Under the pieces are notes generated by a model. It made no database searches, was not told where the DNA came from, and saw nothing but the letters and a program-made list of their open reading frames with translations. The translations under genes were made by a program, and so were the position numbers. DNA of 64,000 nt, from assembly GCA_028284325.1 (NCBI GenBank), contig JANQRX010000005.1, positions 186,001 to 250,000 of the forward strand, read 5' to 3'. This DNA is from Bauldia sp. (GTDB lineage: Bacteria > Pseudomonadota > Alphaproteobacteria > Rhizobiales > Kaistiaceae). Of this stretch, positions 53,493 to 63,505 are shown in pieces; within the stretch, counting starts at the first letter, position 1; the number at the start of each line of letters is the position of its first letter.

Positions 53493-54019
53493 AACTAATA
53501 CCGGCGCTCAATGCGCTGGACCGGCTGCTCGGTCTCCTGGTCGGGCTGCTGGCTGTCCTCGGGTCGGCCGCGGTTCTCTTTCTCGCGGCCGTCACCGTGG
53601 TGGCGGTGTTCTGGCGCTACATCCTCAACGATCCGATCTTCGGCATCGAGGATCTGTCGAGCATGGGGCTGGCCGTGGTCGTCGCCGGTGCGATCGCCTA
53701 TGGCGCCACGCGCGGCGCCCATGTCAGCGTCAACGTCCTCACCTATTTCGTCGGCCGCCCGGTGACGCGGTTCACCGATGCGTTCACGCGGCTCCTGGGC
53801 GCGGCGGCGGTGGGGTTCGCCGCCTATGCGCTGGCCGTCAAGGGCAGTTGCGGATTCGAATGCGGCGCCTTCACCGCCAACCTCTTCATCACCCATCAGC
53901 CTTTCTACTTCCTGCTCTCGGCTGCGATGGCGGCTTATGCGATCCTGCTGATCCTGCATTTCGTGCGGGGCCTGGTTCACTTCGGTGATGCCGCCGACCC
54001 CCACGAGATTCGCGACTAG
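53489..54019 (+). CDS. dctQ: TRAP transporter small permease
   Basis: The 176-residue product has four hydrophobic segments (about residues 12-38, 48-72, 90-110 and 130-155), as in DctQ. RYILNDPIFGIEDLSSMGLA is the conserved inter-helix motif, and GATRGAHVSVNVLTYFVGR follows. It stabilises the large DctM subunit. Its GTG start overlaps the dctP stop (GTGA), so translation is coupled. DctM starts 8 bases after its end. Confidence 0.92.
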   Translation: MKLIPALNALDRLLGLLVGLLAVLGSAAVLFLAAVTVVAVFWRYILNDPIFGIEDLSSMGLAVVVAGAIAYGATRGAHVSVNVLTYFVGRPVTRFTDAFTRLLGAAAVGFAAYALAVKGSCGFECGAFTANLFITHQPFYFLLSAAMAAYAILLILHFVRGLVHFGDAADPHEIRD

Positions 54020-54027
54020 GAGCGGCG

Positions 54028-55332
54028 ATGAGCGGCGTCGAAATCGGGATCGCGGGTTTCGCCGCGCTGTTCTTCCTGATGCTGATCCGGCTGCCGGTGG
54101 GGCTGACGATGATCGTCGTCGGCGCGGTCGGGATCGCGTTCATCCGCCCGCCGGCGGTGCTGCCGGTGGTGGCCGGCGAGATATTCGGCGAGGCGTCGAA
54201 CTTCTCGCTGACGATCCTGCCGCTGTTCATCCTGATGGGTAACCTCGCCGGCGTTTCGGGCATGAGCCGCGACCTCTACGATGCCGCCCATTCCTGGTTC
54301 GGGCACACCAAGGGCGGGTTGGCGTCGTCGACGGTGATCGGCTGCGCGGGCTTCTCGGCGCTGTCGGGATCGTCGCTGGCGGCTGCCTTGACCATGGGAC
54401 GGGTCGCGCTGCCGGAGATGCAGCGCTACCGCTACGACAACGGCCTGGCGACCGGCTCCATCGCCGCCGGCGGCACCCTCGGCATCCTGATCCCGCCGTC
54501 GGCCGGGTTCGTGGTCTACGCCATCCTGACCGAGGAATCGATCGGCCGGCTGTTCATGGCCGGCGTGCTGCCGGGCCTCCTGCTCACCGGTCTGTTCATC
54601 GTGGCGATCTGGATTGTGGTCACGCGCCGGCCCGAGCGCGCGCCGCGGGGGCTGGAGGCGCCGCCGATCGCCGAACGGTTCCAGGCGCTGGGCCGCGCCT
54701 CGTGGATCATCGGCATCATCGTGGTCACCATCGGCGGCATCTATGCCGGCGTGTTCTCCGCCGTCGAAGCGGCCGGTATCGGCGCGTTCCTGGCCTTCCT
54801 GGTCGCCCTGTTCCGCCGCACCCTGAACCGGGTGACGCTCTCCGAGGTCCTTCTGTCGACCCTGCGGTCGAGCGGCACCGTCTTCCTGATCCTGTTCGGG
54901 GCCTTCATCTTCAAGACCTTCGTGGCGTTCACCGGCATCCCGTTTGCGCTGGCGACGGCGATCGCCGACGCTGGCCTGTCGGGCCTCCAGGTGCTCCTGA
55001 TCGTGCTCGCCACCTTCATCGTGCTCGGGACCTTCCTCGACGGCTTCGGCGTGTTGGTGCTGACCGTGCCGCTGGTCCAGCCGATCCTCATGGGCTTCGG
55101 CATCGACATGGTGTGGTTCGGCGTCCTGATGGTGGTGGCGCTCGAAATGGGCCTGATCTCGCCGCCGGTGGGCCTCAACGTGTTCGTCGTCAAGGGCATC
55201 GCGCCGGACGTGCCCATGAACACCATCTTCCGCGGCATCTGGCCGTTCTGGTTCGCGATGCTGGCCTGCATCGCGCTGATCCTGACGTTCCCCGACATCG
55301 CGCTCCTGCTGCCGCGGACGATGTTCGGCTGA
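54028..55332 (+). CDS. dctM: TRAP transporter large permease
   Basis: The 434-residue product has about twelve membrane segments. LPLFILMGNLAGVSGMSRDL and GSSLAAALTMGRVALPEM with TGSIAAGGTLGILIPPSAGF are the conserved DctM signature of the first half. The second half repeats the pattern at LGTFLDGFGVLVLTVPLVQP and GLISPPVGLNVFVVKG. It is the Na+-coupled channel for the solute captured by DctP. It is the last gene of the catabolic operon; a type I secretion gene set begins 106 bases later. Confidence 0.93.
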   Translation: MSGVEIGIAGFAALFFLMLIRLPVGLTMIVVGAVGIAFIRPPAVLPVVAGEIFGEASNFSLTILPLFILMGNLAGVSGMSRDLYDAAHSWFGHTKGGLASSTVIGCAGFSALSGSSLAAALTMGRVALPEMQRYRYDNGLATGSIAAGGTLGILIPPSAGFVVYAILTEESIGRLFMAGVLPGLLLTGLFIVAIWIVVTRRPERAPRGLEAPPIAERFQALGRASWIIGIIVVTIGGIYAGVFSAVEAAGIGAFLAFLVALFRRTLNRVTLSEVLLSTLRSSGTVFLILFGAFIFKTFVAFTGIPFALATAIADAGLSGLQVLLIVLATFIVLGTFLDGFGVLVLTVPLVQPILMGFGIDMVWFGVLMVVALEMGLISPPVGLNVFVVKGIAPDVPMNTIFRGIWPFWFAMLACIALILTFPDIALLLPRTMFG

Positions 55333-55438
55333 TGCGCTGGCGGGCGCGAAAGGAAGAATTGGACCAAAGGACTTAAAGCGCCTGAAACGGGCGCCGGTGC
55401 AAGGAGGTGGCGCGCCACCTAGCGACCGGAGCCGGCCC

Positions 55439-57298
55439 GTGCCACTTGCCGATAGCCTTCATCGCGCTCTCGAACGCGCATGGTCGCACTTGCGGCGCCT
55501 CACGGCCGGCCGGGCGACGACGGACGACGCCGCGCCGGCCGCCGGCGGCGTCGGCCTGTTCAGGCGCGCGGTCACCGAGATCGGCATCTTCTCGTTCTTC
55601 GTCAACGCGCTGATGCTGGTGATCCCCATCTACATGCTCCAGGTCTACGACCGCATCCTGCCGTCATCGAGCCAGGAGACCCTGGTCTATCTGTCGCTGA
55701 TGGCGCTCGCGGCGCTGGTGCTTCTCGCCGTCATGGAGGTGGTGCGCAGCATCTACGGCAGCCGCGTCGCCGCGCGGTTCGACGTGGAGCAGGCCGATCA
55801 GGCGATGCTTGCGGCCATGGAATCGCCGCGTGCCAGCCTCGGCGATGTCCAGGCGGTCCGGGACCTTACCGCCGTACGGAGCTTCATCGGCTCGCGCACG
55901 GCGTTCGCCCTGTTCGACCTGCCGTTCGCGCCGCTCTTCATCATCCTTCTGTGGTTCGTCCACCCGACGTTGTTCGTGCTCACCGCCGGCGGCGCCGCGG
56001 TCCTGACGTTCATCGCCATCGCCAACCAGTGGGCCACGTCAGCGGCGGCCGCGGACGCCGACGACAACGGGATCGCCGCCATGGTGACGGCGCAGTCGTT
56101 CGTGCGAAACGCCGAGACGCTGCGCGCCATGGGCATGATCGACAACGCCATCGGCGCGTTCGGGCGCAAGCACGTCCGCTCGCTCAATGCCGGCGAGCGC
56201 GTGGCCCGCATCAACGCCGCGTTCCATGGCGCCTCCCGGTTTCTACGCCTCGCCTTGCAGGTGGCCATCCTCGGCGTCGGCGCGCTGCTGGTCCTGCAGC
56301 AGGGCATGACGCCGGGCATGATCTTCGCCGCCTCGATCATCTCCGGGCGCGGCCTGCAGCCGATCGATCAGGTGATCGGCGGATGGCGCCAGATCGCCTC
56401 GGTGCACGCCGGCTGGAAGCGGCTGCGCAAGGCGACCGCCGAGGTCGGCGAGGCGCGGCGACGCACCGACCTGCCGGCGCCGGCCGGGGCGCTGGCCTTG
56501 GAAGATGTGACCTACGCGGTTCCGACGGCCGACGGACAGCGCAAGGCGATCCTCAAGCGGATCGATCTCGCCATCCCCGCCGGCACGGTCGTCGGGATCG
56601 TCGGCGCCAGCGGGGCCGGCAAGTCGACGCTGGCGCGGCTTGCGGCCGGTGCGATCGAGCCCACCCTCGGCATCGTGCGGATCGACGGCGCCGACATGGC
56701 CCACTGGTCGTCGGAAAGCCTCGGTCGCTTTGTCGGCTATCTTCCCCAGGATGCGGAGCTCCTGCCCGGGACCGTGGCCGAGAACATCGCCCGCTTCGAT
56801 CCCGAGGCCGAGGACGCGGCCATCGTCGCGGCGGCGCAGCGTGCCCAGGTCCACGACCTCATCCAGAGCCTGCCGGACGGCTACGACACCGTGATCGGTC
56901 CGGCGGGGCTCACGCTCTCCGGCGGCCAGCGCCAGCGCGTCGGGCTCGCCCGCGCCTTCTTCGGCGAGGTGCGCCTGATCGTCCTCGATGAGCCCAACGC
57001 CAATCTCGATGCCGCCGGCGACGCCGCGCTGGAGCGGGCGATCGACGCGGCCCGGCAGACCGGCGTCACGGTGCTGATCGTCACCCAGCGCAAGGCCATC
57101 GCCCGCAAGGTCGACATGCTCCTGGTCATGGCCGACGGCCAGGTCGAGGATTTCGGCCCGCGCGACGAGGTGCTCGGCCGGCGGACCGGCGGCGCTCCAG
57201 CGCCTGCTCCTGCGAAGACCCGCGAAACCCCGGCAAGTCCGCCCGGTTTCAAGCTTCGCGTCGTCAAAGAAGCCGCTGCGGCGGAGGCGTCGCCATGA
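55439..57298 (+). CDS. Type I secretion ABC transporter (PrtD type)
   Basis: The 619-residue product fuses membrane and ATPase domains. The membrane part (about residues 45-310) has [20 protein letters not shown] and RFDLPFAPL-like [18 protein letters not shown], characteristic of PrtD/HasD/AprD. The ATPase has Walker [14 protein letters not shown], the C-loop [16 protein letters not shown] and Walker [13 protein letters not shown]. It exports RTX proteins in one step with PrtE and TolC. GTG 55439 has GGAG seven bases upstream; a GTG at 55397 is in frame but lies next to an AGGAGG with wrong spacing. It overlaps the adaptor gene by four bases. Confidence 0.93.
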   Translation: MPLADSLHRALERAWSHLRRLTAGRATTDDAAPAAGGVGLFRRAVTEIGIFSFFVNALMLVIPIYMLQVYDRILPSSSQETLVYLSLMALAALVLLAVMEVVRSIYGSRVAARFDVEQADQAMLAAMESPRASLGDVQAVRDLTAVRSFIGSRTAFALFDLPFAPLFIILLWFVHPTLFVLTAGGAAVLTFIAIANQWATSAAAADADDNGIAAMVTAQSFVRNAETLRAMGMIDNAIGAFGRKHVRSLNAGERVARINAAFHGASRFLRLALQVAILGVGALLVLQQGMTPGMIFAASIISGRGLQPIDQVIGGWRQIASVHAGWKRLRKATAEVGEARRRTDLPAPAGALALEDVTYAVPTADGQRKAILKRIDLAIPAGTVVGIVGASGAGKSTLARLAAGAIEPTLGIVRIDGADMAHWSSESLGRFVGYLPQDAELLPGTVAENIARFDPEAEDAAIVAAAQRAQVHDLIQSLPDGYDTVIGPAGLTLSGGQRQRVGLARAFFGEVRLIVLDEPNANLDAAGDAALERAIDAARQTGVTVLIVTQRKAIARKVDMLLVMADGQVEDFGPRDEVLGRRTGGAPAPAPAKTRETPASPPGFKLRVVKEAAAAEASP

Positions 57299-58623
57299 CG
57301 AACGGTCCGACCGGAAACGGCGACTGGGCGGCCGCGGCCGTCACCGGCACGGGGCGCACGGCGCTCGCCGGCTACCTCGCGATCGCGCTCTTCGCCGGCG
57401 GGTTTCTCGCCTGGGCGGCGACCGCACCGCTCACCGGCGCCGCCATCATCTCCGGGGTCGTGGCCGCCGCCGGCAGCAACAAGACCATCCAGCATCTGGA
57501 AGGCGGGATCGTCCGCGAGGTCCACGTCCGCGAGGGCGACCGCGTGCGGGCCGGCGCGCCGCTGTTCACCATGGACGGCACCCGCGCCCGCGCCGACCTC
57601 AACGCCCAGACCAAGCAGTGGATTGGCCTGGTGGCCCGCAAGGCGCGGCTCGAAGCCGAGCGCGACGCGGTCGACGTCGTGATCTTCGCCGACGATCTCC
57701 TCGCGTTGGCGGAACGGCACGGCGTGCGTGCGCTTCTCCACGAGCAGGTCGCCGAGTTCGACGCGCGGCGCTCGCGTTTCCGGTCGGAGAAGGAGATCCT
57801 GCATCAGCGGGTCGCGGCCGCCAGGCAGGCGATCGACGGCTACGAAAGCCAGCAGGCCGCGCTGGAGGAGCAGCTCACGCTGGTCCGCGACGAGACCGAC
57901 CGCAAGTTCGGCCTTCTGGAGAAGGGGTTGGCCAATCGCTCCGAGTACACCTCGCTCCTGCGCGCGCAGGCCGAGCTCGTGGGTCAGCTCGGATCGCTCA
58001 CCTCCGAGATCGAGCAGGCGCGCTCGCGGATCGTCGAGGCGGAGGAGCAGTTGACGCGGGTGGAGCTCGAAAGGATCGAGACGGCGCTCGCGCAACTCAA
58101 CGAGACCAGCGTGCGTATCGGCAGCCTGGAGGAGGAGATCGCCGCCGCCCGCGACGTCATCGACCGCCTGGTGGTGACCGCGCCGGCCGACGGCCTGGTC
58201 GTCAGCATCAAGCAGAAGACCTCAGGCAGCGTGGTCGGTCCCGGCGCACCGCTTGCCGAACTCCTGCCCACCCAGTCCGAGCTCATCGTCGAGGCGCGGC
58301 TCTCACCGACCGATATCGACGTGGTGCGCCACGGTGTCGAGGCGCAGCTCAACTTCGTGGCACTGAATGCGCGCACGACGCCGAAGGTGCCGGGCGAAGT
58401 GACGTTCGTGTCGCCGGACAAGCTTCGCGATTCGGCCGCGGAGGGGGACTACTTCCTCGCGCGCTTGCGCATCACCGACGACCTGCCGGACGAAATCGAT
58501 CGCGACCAGATCTATCCGGGCATGCCGGTGGAGGCGATGATCTCCACCGGGGATCGGACCTTCCTGCAATACCTCGCCAAGCCGATTTCCGATTCGCTTA
58601 ACCGGGCGTTTCGCGAAGAGTGA
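57295..58623 (+). CDS. Type I secretion periplasmic adaptor (HlyD/PrtE type)
   Basis: The 442-residue product has one membrane helix (about residues 25-45), then a lipoyl half ([20 protein letters not shown]), a long coiled-coil hairpin (about 110-310) and the second lipoyl/beta-barrel half ([40 protein letters not shown]). The C-terminus [20 protein letters not shown] is the typical end of PrtE/HlyD proteins. It links the ABC exporter to a TolC porin, which is not in this window. The ATG overlaps the ABC stop (ATGA). Confidence 0.93.
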   Translation: MTNGPTGNGDWAAAAVTGTGRTALAGYLAIALFAGGFLAWAATAPLTGAAIISGVVAAAGSNKTIQHLEGGIVREVHVREGDRVRAGAPLFTMDGTRARADLNAQTKQWIGLVARKARLEAERDAVDVVIFADDLLALAERHGVRALLHEQVAEFDARRSRFRSEKEILHQRVAAARQAIDGYESQQAALEEQLTLVRDETDRKFGLLEKGLANRSEYTSLLRAQAELVGQLGSLTSEIEQARSRIVEAEEQLTRVELERIETALAQLNETSVRIGSLEEEIAAARDVIDRLVVTAPADGLVVSIKQKTSGSVVGPGAPLAELLPTQSELIVEARLSPTDIDVVRHGVEAQLNFVALNARTTPKVPGEVTFVSPDKLRDSAAEGDYFLARLRITDDLPDEIDRDQIYPGMPVEAMISTGDRTFLQYLAKPISDSLNRAFREE

Positions 58624-58925
58624 AGACTGACGGCTTCTGTCGCGCGTCGCAGCACCGCCGCAGGTTCCGCCGAAGTTGAAAATCCCTTGAGAAACAAGGC
58701 GTTCTCGTCGTGCCACGTCCGCGCCTGCGTTCCTGCAGCGCCGTGCGGATCACCTCCAATCCAAGACAGTTTTGTCTCAACTTCCCGCGCGCCGCTTACC
58801 GGCGACGCAAGAGTCCTCCGGCTTAATCGTTCCCCATCGACGAACCGGCCGAGTGCCGGTTCATCCATCCATCACGGGCGCGTTCGGGGCGAACGCAGTG
58901 CGAGCAGGGAAGCGCGGAGAGCATC
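58624..58925. promoter_or_regulatory. Leader of the RTX gene with a hairpin
   Basis: This 302-base gap holds no gene. GAACCGGC and GCCGGTTC (58842-58862) form a perfect 8-bp stem with a 5-base loop, and AGACA-gttt-TGTCT is a smaller palindrome near 58765. No T-run follows. The stretch probably carries the promoter of the RTX protein gene; GGGAAGCGCGGAGAG precedes its ATG. Confidence 0.45.
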
Positions 58926-61900
58926 ATGGCGGACGAAACCATCAACGGCACACGCTACTGGGACTATGCCAGGGTTGGCAGCGGACAGCAGACGGTGAAC
59001 ACCGGCGGCGGCCGCGACTACATCATCTCCTACGGTGACGGTGGCGAGCCGAATCCCGCCCAGACCGGCGGCGACGGCACGGGTCGGGTCAACGCCCCGA
59101 TCGCCGAGGGCTCCGCTGACGACATCCTGACCGGCGGCGATCGCGGCGATACGTTCGAGTTCCGCGCCCTCCTCAACGCCAAGGAGGAGGTGATCGCCCA
59201 GCACACCAATTCCGCCGGACGGGTGAACTGGCGCGGTGTCGCCGGCGAGAACGACAACGTTCACGACCATTGGGTCGAGGGCTGGGGCAACGATACCATC
59301 ACCGACTACTCCAAGGCCGAGGGCGACAAGATCGTCGTCCGCGGCCACACGGTGGAACTGGCGGGCATCGAATACGACACGGATGAGGGCGGCGCCTATT
59401 CGCTGATCACCATTCGCAGCCAGCAGGGCAATGGCGGCGCCGGCGGTGCCAACACCGCGACCGGCGCCCATGACGAGGACGTGCTCGGCACCATCAAGGT
59501 CTATGGCGACAAGGTCACGGCGAACGACGTGGCGATCAAGGCCGCCAACATCTTCGACGGTATCGATCAGCTCCACCATGTCGACGAAACCTTCGGCAAT
59601 GCCGAGGCGGGTGTGACCCAGGTGGTCTACTCCAATACCGACGGCACCGACTATGACGGAATCATGGGCAAGCAGACCGACATCGTGCATGTCGGCCTCG
59701 GCAACCAGTCCGTGGATGCCGGCGGCGGCCACGACCGCATCTACAGCTATTCCGACAACGGCGAACCGAACCCGGCCCAGACCGGTGGCGAGGGCGTCGG
59801 GCGGGTCAATCAACCGGTGGCCGAAGGCGAAGCCGACGACCTGCTGGCCGGCGGCCAGGGCCGCGACCTGTTCCAGTTCAACTTCCTGCTCAACGCCAAG
59901 GAAGAGATCCTGGAGAAACACACGCGCAGCGACGGCTCGATCAACTGGCGCGGCGTGGCCGGCGAGAACGACAACGTGCACGATCACTGGGTCGAGGGCA
60001 TCGGCAACGACACCATCCTCGACTTCTCCAAGCAGGATCGCGACAAGATCGTCCTGCGCGGCCATACGGTCGAGATCGCCGGCATCGAGCAGGGCGAGGA
60101 TGACGGCGGCCAGTTCTCGCTGATCTCCGTCCGCAGCCAGCAGGGCGACGGCGGCGGCGCCCATGACGAAGACAGCCTCGGCACCGTCAAGGTCTACGGC
60201 GACGTGGTGACCAAGGACGACATCGTCGTGAAGGCCGCCGGCGTGTTCGACGGTATCGACAAGCTCGACGGGATTACCGAGGGCGAGGCGAGGTCGCCGG
60301 CCAACAACGCGGCGCCGGCGACCGCTGCGGCCGAGGCGCTGGCAGAGCCCGAGCCGGTCGAGCATACCTTCGAAGGCACCTCCCACAGCGACCGGATCTA
60401 TGCCGGCAGCGGCAAGCAGACCGTCGACGGCGGCGCCCGCAACGACCACATCATCTCCTACGGCGACGACGGTGAGCCCAATCCCGCCCAGACCGGCGGT
60501 ACCGGCGAAGGACGGGTCAATCCGGCGGTGCCTGACGGTCACGCCGACGACGTTCTCACCGGTGGTGCCGGGCGTGACACGTTCGAGTTCCGCGCGCTGC
60601 TCAACGCCAAGGAGTCGGTGCAGGAGGCCCACACCAATTCGGCCGGTTACGTCAACTGGCGTGGTGTGGCGGGCGAGAACGACAACGTCCACGACCACTG
60701 GGTCGAGGGCTTCGGCAACGACACCATCACCGACTACTCCAAGAAGGAGGGCGACAAGATCCTCGTGCGCGGCCACACGGTCGAACTTGCCGGCATCGAA
60801 TACGGCGAGGACGAGGACGGTGAGGCGTATTCGCTGATCTCCATCCGCAGCCAGCAGGGCAACGGCGGGGCCGGCGGCGCCAACACCGCGACCGGGGCCC
60901 ACGACGAGGACAGCCTCGGCACGATCCGGGTCTATGGCGACAAGGTGGAGAAAGGCGACGTGATCATCAAGGCCGCCAACATCTTCGACGGCGTCGATCA
61001 GCTCGCCCAGGCGGACAAGCTCGCCGACTACAATGGCGGCGTCCAGGAGTTTACGAGCGAGACCGACGGTGAGGCGATCGTCACCGCCAAGGACGACGTC
61101 AAGACGACCGACTACGTGCGGATCGGTGCCGGGTCACAGACCGTCGACACCGGTGCGGGCAACGACCGCATTCGCCTGACCTCGGATGCCGGCGAACCCG
61201 ATCCGGCCCAGACCAACGGCTCGGAAGGCCGCATCAACGCGCCCGTCGATCCGTCGCTCGCCAACGACAGGGTCGCCGGCGGCCAGGGCCGGGACACGTT
61301 CCTGTTCAACATCCAGCTCAACGCCACGGCGGCGGTCCTTGCCCGGCACACGCGCGACGACGGCAGCGTCAACTGGCGTCGCGTGGCCGGTGAGAACGAC
61401 GCGGTCCACGATCACTGGGTGGAGGGCATCGGCAACGACGTGGTGCTCGATTTCTCCAAGCAGGACCGGGACCGGATCGAGATTCGCGGCCACACCGTCG
61501 AGGTCGCGAGCATCACCTACGATGTCGACGACAAGGGTGAGGACTACTCGCTGATCACGCTGCGCTCGCAGCAAGGCGCGGGCGGCGGTGCCCATGACGA
61601 GGACCCGCTGGGCACGATCATGGTCTACGGCGACAAGGTCACGGCCGGCGACCTCAGGGTCAATGCCCGGGTCTTCGACGGCATCGACGCCTATGCCGAC
61701 GCCTCGGCGAGTAGTGCCGTGGGCGGACTCCTGACCGGCACGCGCGGCGAGGATGATCTCGTCGGCACCGACGGCGTGGACATCATCCACGGCCGGCATG
61801 GGCGCGACGTGGTCAACGGTGTCGACGGCGACGACTTCCTGTTCGGCGACGGCCACCACGACATGGTGTTCGGCGGCGACGGCAACGACTGGGTCGAGGG

Positions 61901-62234
61901 CGGCAGCGGCAACGACGAGCTGCACGGCAACGACGGCAACGACACCATCGTCGCCGACTCCGGCTTCGACACCATGTTCGGTGGCGAGGGCGAGGATGTC
62001 TTCGTGTTCGAGAACGGTTCGCGCGGCGGCCGGATCAACGACTTCGAGGACGGCGTCGATCTGATCGACTTCTCGCGGATCGACAATGTCAGCGGCATGG
62101 ACAAGCTCGACATCGAGGCGATCTCGGCCAACCGGCACGTGGTCAGCTACATCAACGACGACGGGCGGTCGGTGTCGGTGCAGATCACGGGCCAGGCCGA
62201 CACGACGCTGGATTCGGGCGACTTCCTGTTCTGA
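58926..62234 (+). CDS. RTX-type secreted protein with four large repeats
   Basis: The 1102-residue product has four similar units beginning near residues 14, 251, 489 and 729, each about 200-240 long. Every unit contains GEPNPAQTGG (GEPDPAQTNG in the fourth), NWRGVAGENDNVHDHWVEG, DKIVVRGHTVELAGIE or close variants, a SQQGxGGAHDED stretch, then GTIKVYGDKV and FDGID. A C-terminal RTX block (about 935-1030) has GGDGNDWVEGGSGNDELHGN-type calcium-binding nonapeptides, and the end DSGDFLF resembles a type I secretion signal. There is no Sec signal peptide. It follows the ABC-adaptor pair and is their likely cargo. I do not recognise the repeated domain. Confidence 0.88.
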   Translation: MADETINGTRYWDYARVGSGQQTVNTGGGRDYIISYGDGGEPNPAQTGGDGTGRVNAPIAEGSADDILTGGDRGDTFEFRALLNAKEEVIAQHTNSAGRVNWRGVAGENDNVHDHWVEGWGNDTITDYSKAEGDKIVVRGHTVELAGIEYDTDEGGAYSLITIRSQQGNGGAGGANTATGAHDEDVLGTIKVYGDKVTANDVAIKAANIFDGIDQLHHVDETFGNAEAGVTQVVYSNTDGTDYDGIMGKQTDIVHVGLGNQSVDAGGGHDRIYSYSDNGEPNPAQTGGEGVGRVNQPVAEGEADDLLAGGQGRDLFQFNFLLNAKEEILEKHTRSDGSINWRGVAGENDNVHDHWVEGIGNDTILDFSKQDRDKIVLRGHTVEIAGIEQGEDDGGQFSLISVRSQQGDGGGAHDEDSLGTVKVYGDVVTKDDIVVKAAGVFDGIDKLDGITEGEARSPANNAAPATAAAEALAEPEPVEHTFEGTSHSDRIYAGSGKQTVDGGARNDHIISYGDDGEPNPAQTGGTGEGRVNPAVPDGHADDVLTGGAGRDTFEFRALLNAKESVQEAHTNSAGYVNWRGVAGENDNVHDHWVEGFGNDTITDYSKKEGDKILVRGHTVELAGIEYGEDEDGEAYSLISIRSQQGNGGAGGANTATGAHDEDSLGTIRVYGDKVEKGDVIIKAANIFDGVDQLAQADKLADYNGGVQEFTSETDGEAIVTAKDDVKTTDYVRIGAGSQTVDTGAGNDRIRLTSDAGEPDPAQTNGSEGRINAPVDPSLANDRVAGGQGRDTFLFNIQLNATAAVLARHTRDDGSVNWRRVAGENDAVHDHWVEGIGNDVVLDFSKQDRDRIEIRGHTVEVASITYDVDDKGEDYSLITLRSQQGAGGGAHDEDPLGTIMVYGDKVTAGDLRVNARVFDGIDAYADASASSAVGGLLTGTRGEDDLVGTDGVDIIHGRHGRDVVNGVDGDDFLFGDGHHDMVFGGDGNDWVEGGSGNDELHGNDGNDTIVADSGFDTMFGGEGEDVFVFENGSRGGRINDFEDGVDLIDFSRIDNVSGMDKLDIEAISANRHVVSYINDDGRSVSVQITGQADTTLDSGDFLF

Positions 62235-62258
62235 GTCGTCCGATCGACGAAGGCTAAC

Positions 62259-62290
62259 ACGGCGTGGCCGGTCACCACCGGCCACGCCGT
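62259..62290 (+). terminator. Hairpin terminator of the RTX gene
   Basis: ACGGCGTGGCCGGT and ACCGGCCACGCCGT form a perfect 14-bp stem with a CACC loop, 25 bases past the RTX stop. The T content after it is low (TGTCAC), so it is a strong hairpin but a weak intrinsic terminator by sequence. Confidence 0.6.
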
Positions 62291-62367
62291 TGTCACAAGG
62301 TCCCGTGTCTGCGCAGCACCGCTATCGCGCTGCGGCGCGCACGGGACGACAGGGGGGTACCAGGCGA

Positions 62368-62430
62368 CCTCAATCGTCGTCCCGCACGCGGTGCAGCATC
62401 TTCGATGATGCGCCGCAGATGCGGGACCCA
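62368..62430. repeat. REP-like palindromic repeat, copy 2
   Basis: This unit is inverted relative to 18238-18300 and about 85 percent identical, including the GTCCCGCACGCGGTGC hairpin half. It sits between the RTX terminator and the convergent aldolase gene, a usual place for REP elements. Confidence 0.7.
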
Positions 62431-62438
62431 GCGCCGCG

Positions 62439-63488
62439 TCAGAGACTTCCGTCGGCGTAGCGCCGGGCCATCTCGTCCATCGGCAGGATGGCGATCTTCG
62501 CGGCCTGACCGGCGGTGCCGAAGGCCTCGAAGCGGTCCTTGCAGACCGACGACATGGCTTCCATCGCGGGAAGGTTGAATTTGCGCGGGTCGAACTCCGA
62601 CGGCTTGGTCGTTGCCACCCGCCGGACCTCGGCCGTCGCGGCCAGGCGCAGATCGGTGTCGATGTTGACCTTGCGCACACCGTGGCGGATACCGCGTACG
62701 ATCTCCTCGACGGGGACGCCGTAGGTCTCACGCATCTCGCCGCCATTGTCGTTGAAGACGGCCCGCCATTCCTCCGGCACCGACGACGAGCCGTGCATGA
62801 CGATGTGGGTGTTCGGCAGCTTCTCGTGGATGCGCTCGATCACCTCCATGGCCAGCACGTTGCCGGTGGGCTTCTGGGTGAACTTGTAGGCGCCGTGGCT
62901 GGTGCCGATCGCAACCGCCAGGGCGTCGACCTTCGTATCCGCGACGAACTGCCCGGCCTCGTCGGGGTCGGTCAGCAACTGGTCGCGGGACAGCTTGCCC
63001 TCGAAGCCGTGACCGTCCTCGGCCTCGCCCTCGCCGGTTTCGAGGCTGCCAAGGCAACCGAGTTCGCCCTCGACCGAGGCGCCCATCAGATGGGCGACGT
63101 CGACGACGCTGCGGGTGACGCTCGCGTTGTAGGCGTAGTCGGCCGGCGTCTTGCCGTCCTCCCGGAGCGAGCCGTCCATCATCACCGAGGTGAAGCCGTG
63201 TTGCAGGGCGGTCGCGCAGGTGGCGAGGTTGTTGCCGTGATCCTGGTGGAGGCAGATCGGGACGTCCGGATACATGCGTTCCAGAGCCTCGACCATCTTG
63301 TCGAGCATGATGTCGCCGGCATAGGCACGGGCGCCGCGGGACGCCTGGAGAATCACCGGGCTGTCGGTCGCCGAGGCGACCTTCAGGATCGCCAGCGCCT
63401 GCTCCATGTTGTTGATGTTGAACGCCGGCACGCCGTAGCCCTGCTCGGCGGCGTGATCCAGCAACTGGCGTAACGTGATGCGTGCCAC
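62439..63488 (-). CDS. Class II fructose-bisphosphate aldolase
   Basis: The 349-residue product is a zinc-dependent class II aldolase of the CbbA/Fba type. [11 protein letters not shown] gives two zinc-binding positions, [21 protein letters not shown] the active-site aspartate-serine loop, [13 protein letters not shown] the conserved lysine-side motif, GTSHGAYKF a zinc histidine and [10 protein letters not shown] the third. It cleaves fructose-1,6-bisphosphate or, in some CbbA types, sedoheptulose-1,7-bisphosphate. A PfkB kinase gene lies just upstream in the same direction; the kinase may supply the bisphosphate or act on an unrelated sugar. The gene name cbbA or fba cannot be settled without the rest of the locus. 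Confidence 0.93.
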   Translation of the reverse strand: MARITLRQLLDHAAEQGYGVPAFNINNMEQALAILKVASATDSPVILQASRGARAYAGDIMLDKMVEALERMYPDVPICLHQDHGNNLATCATALQHGFTSVMMDGSLREDGKTPADYAYNASVTRSVVDVAHLMGASVEGELGCLGSLETGEGEAEDGHGFEGKLSRDQLLTDPDEAGQFVADTKVDALAVAIGTSHGAYKFTQKPTGNVLAMEVIERIHEKLPNTHIVMHGSSSVPEEWRAVFNDNGGEMRETYGVPVEEIVRGIRHGVRKVNIDTDLRLAATAEVRRVATTKPSEFDPRKFNLPAMEAMSSVCKDRFEAFGTAGQAAKIAILPMDEMARRYADGSL

Positions 63489-63505
63489 GCGCTCTCTCCT
63501 GGTCG

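Noticed and set aside
58872-60902. 676-residue minus-strand frame opposite the RTX gene.
   Set aside because: It mirrors the repeated DNA of the RTX gene, giving repetitive valine/aspartate/alanine sequence, and has no ribosome site or motif.
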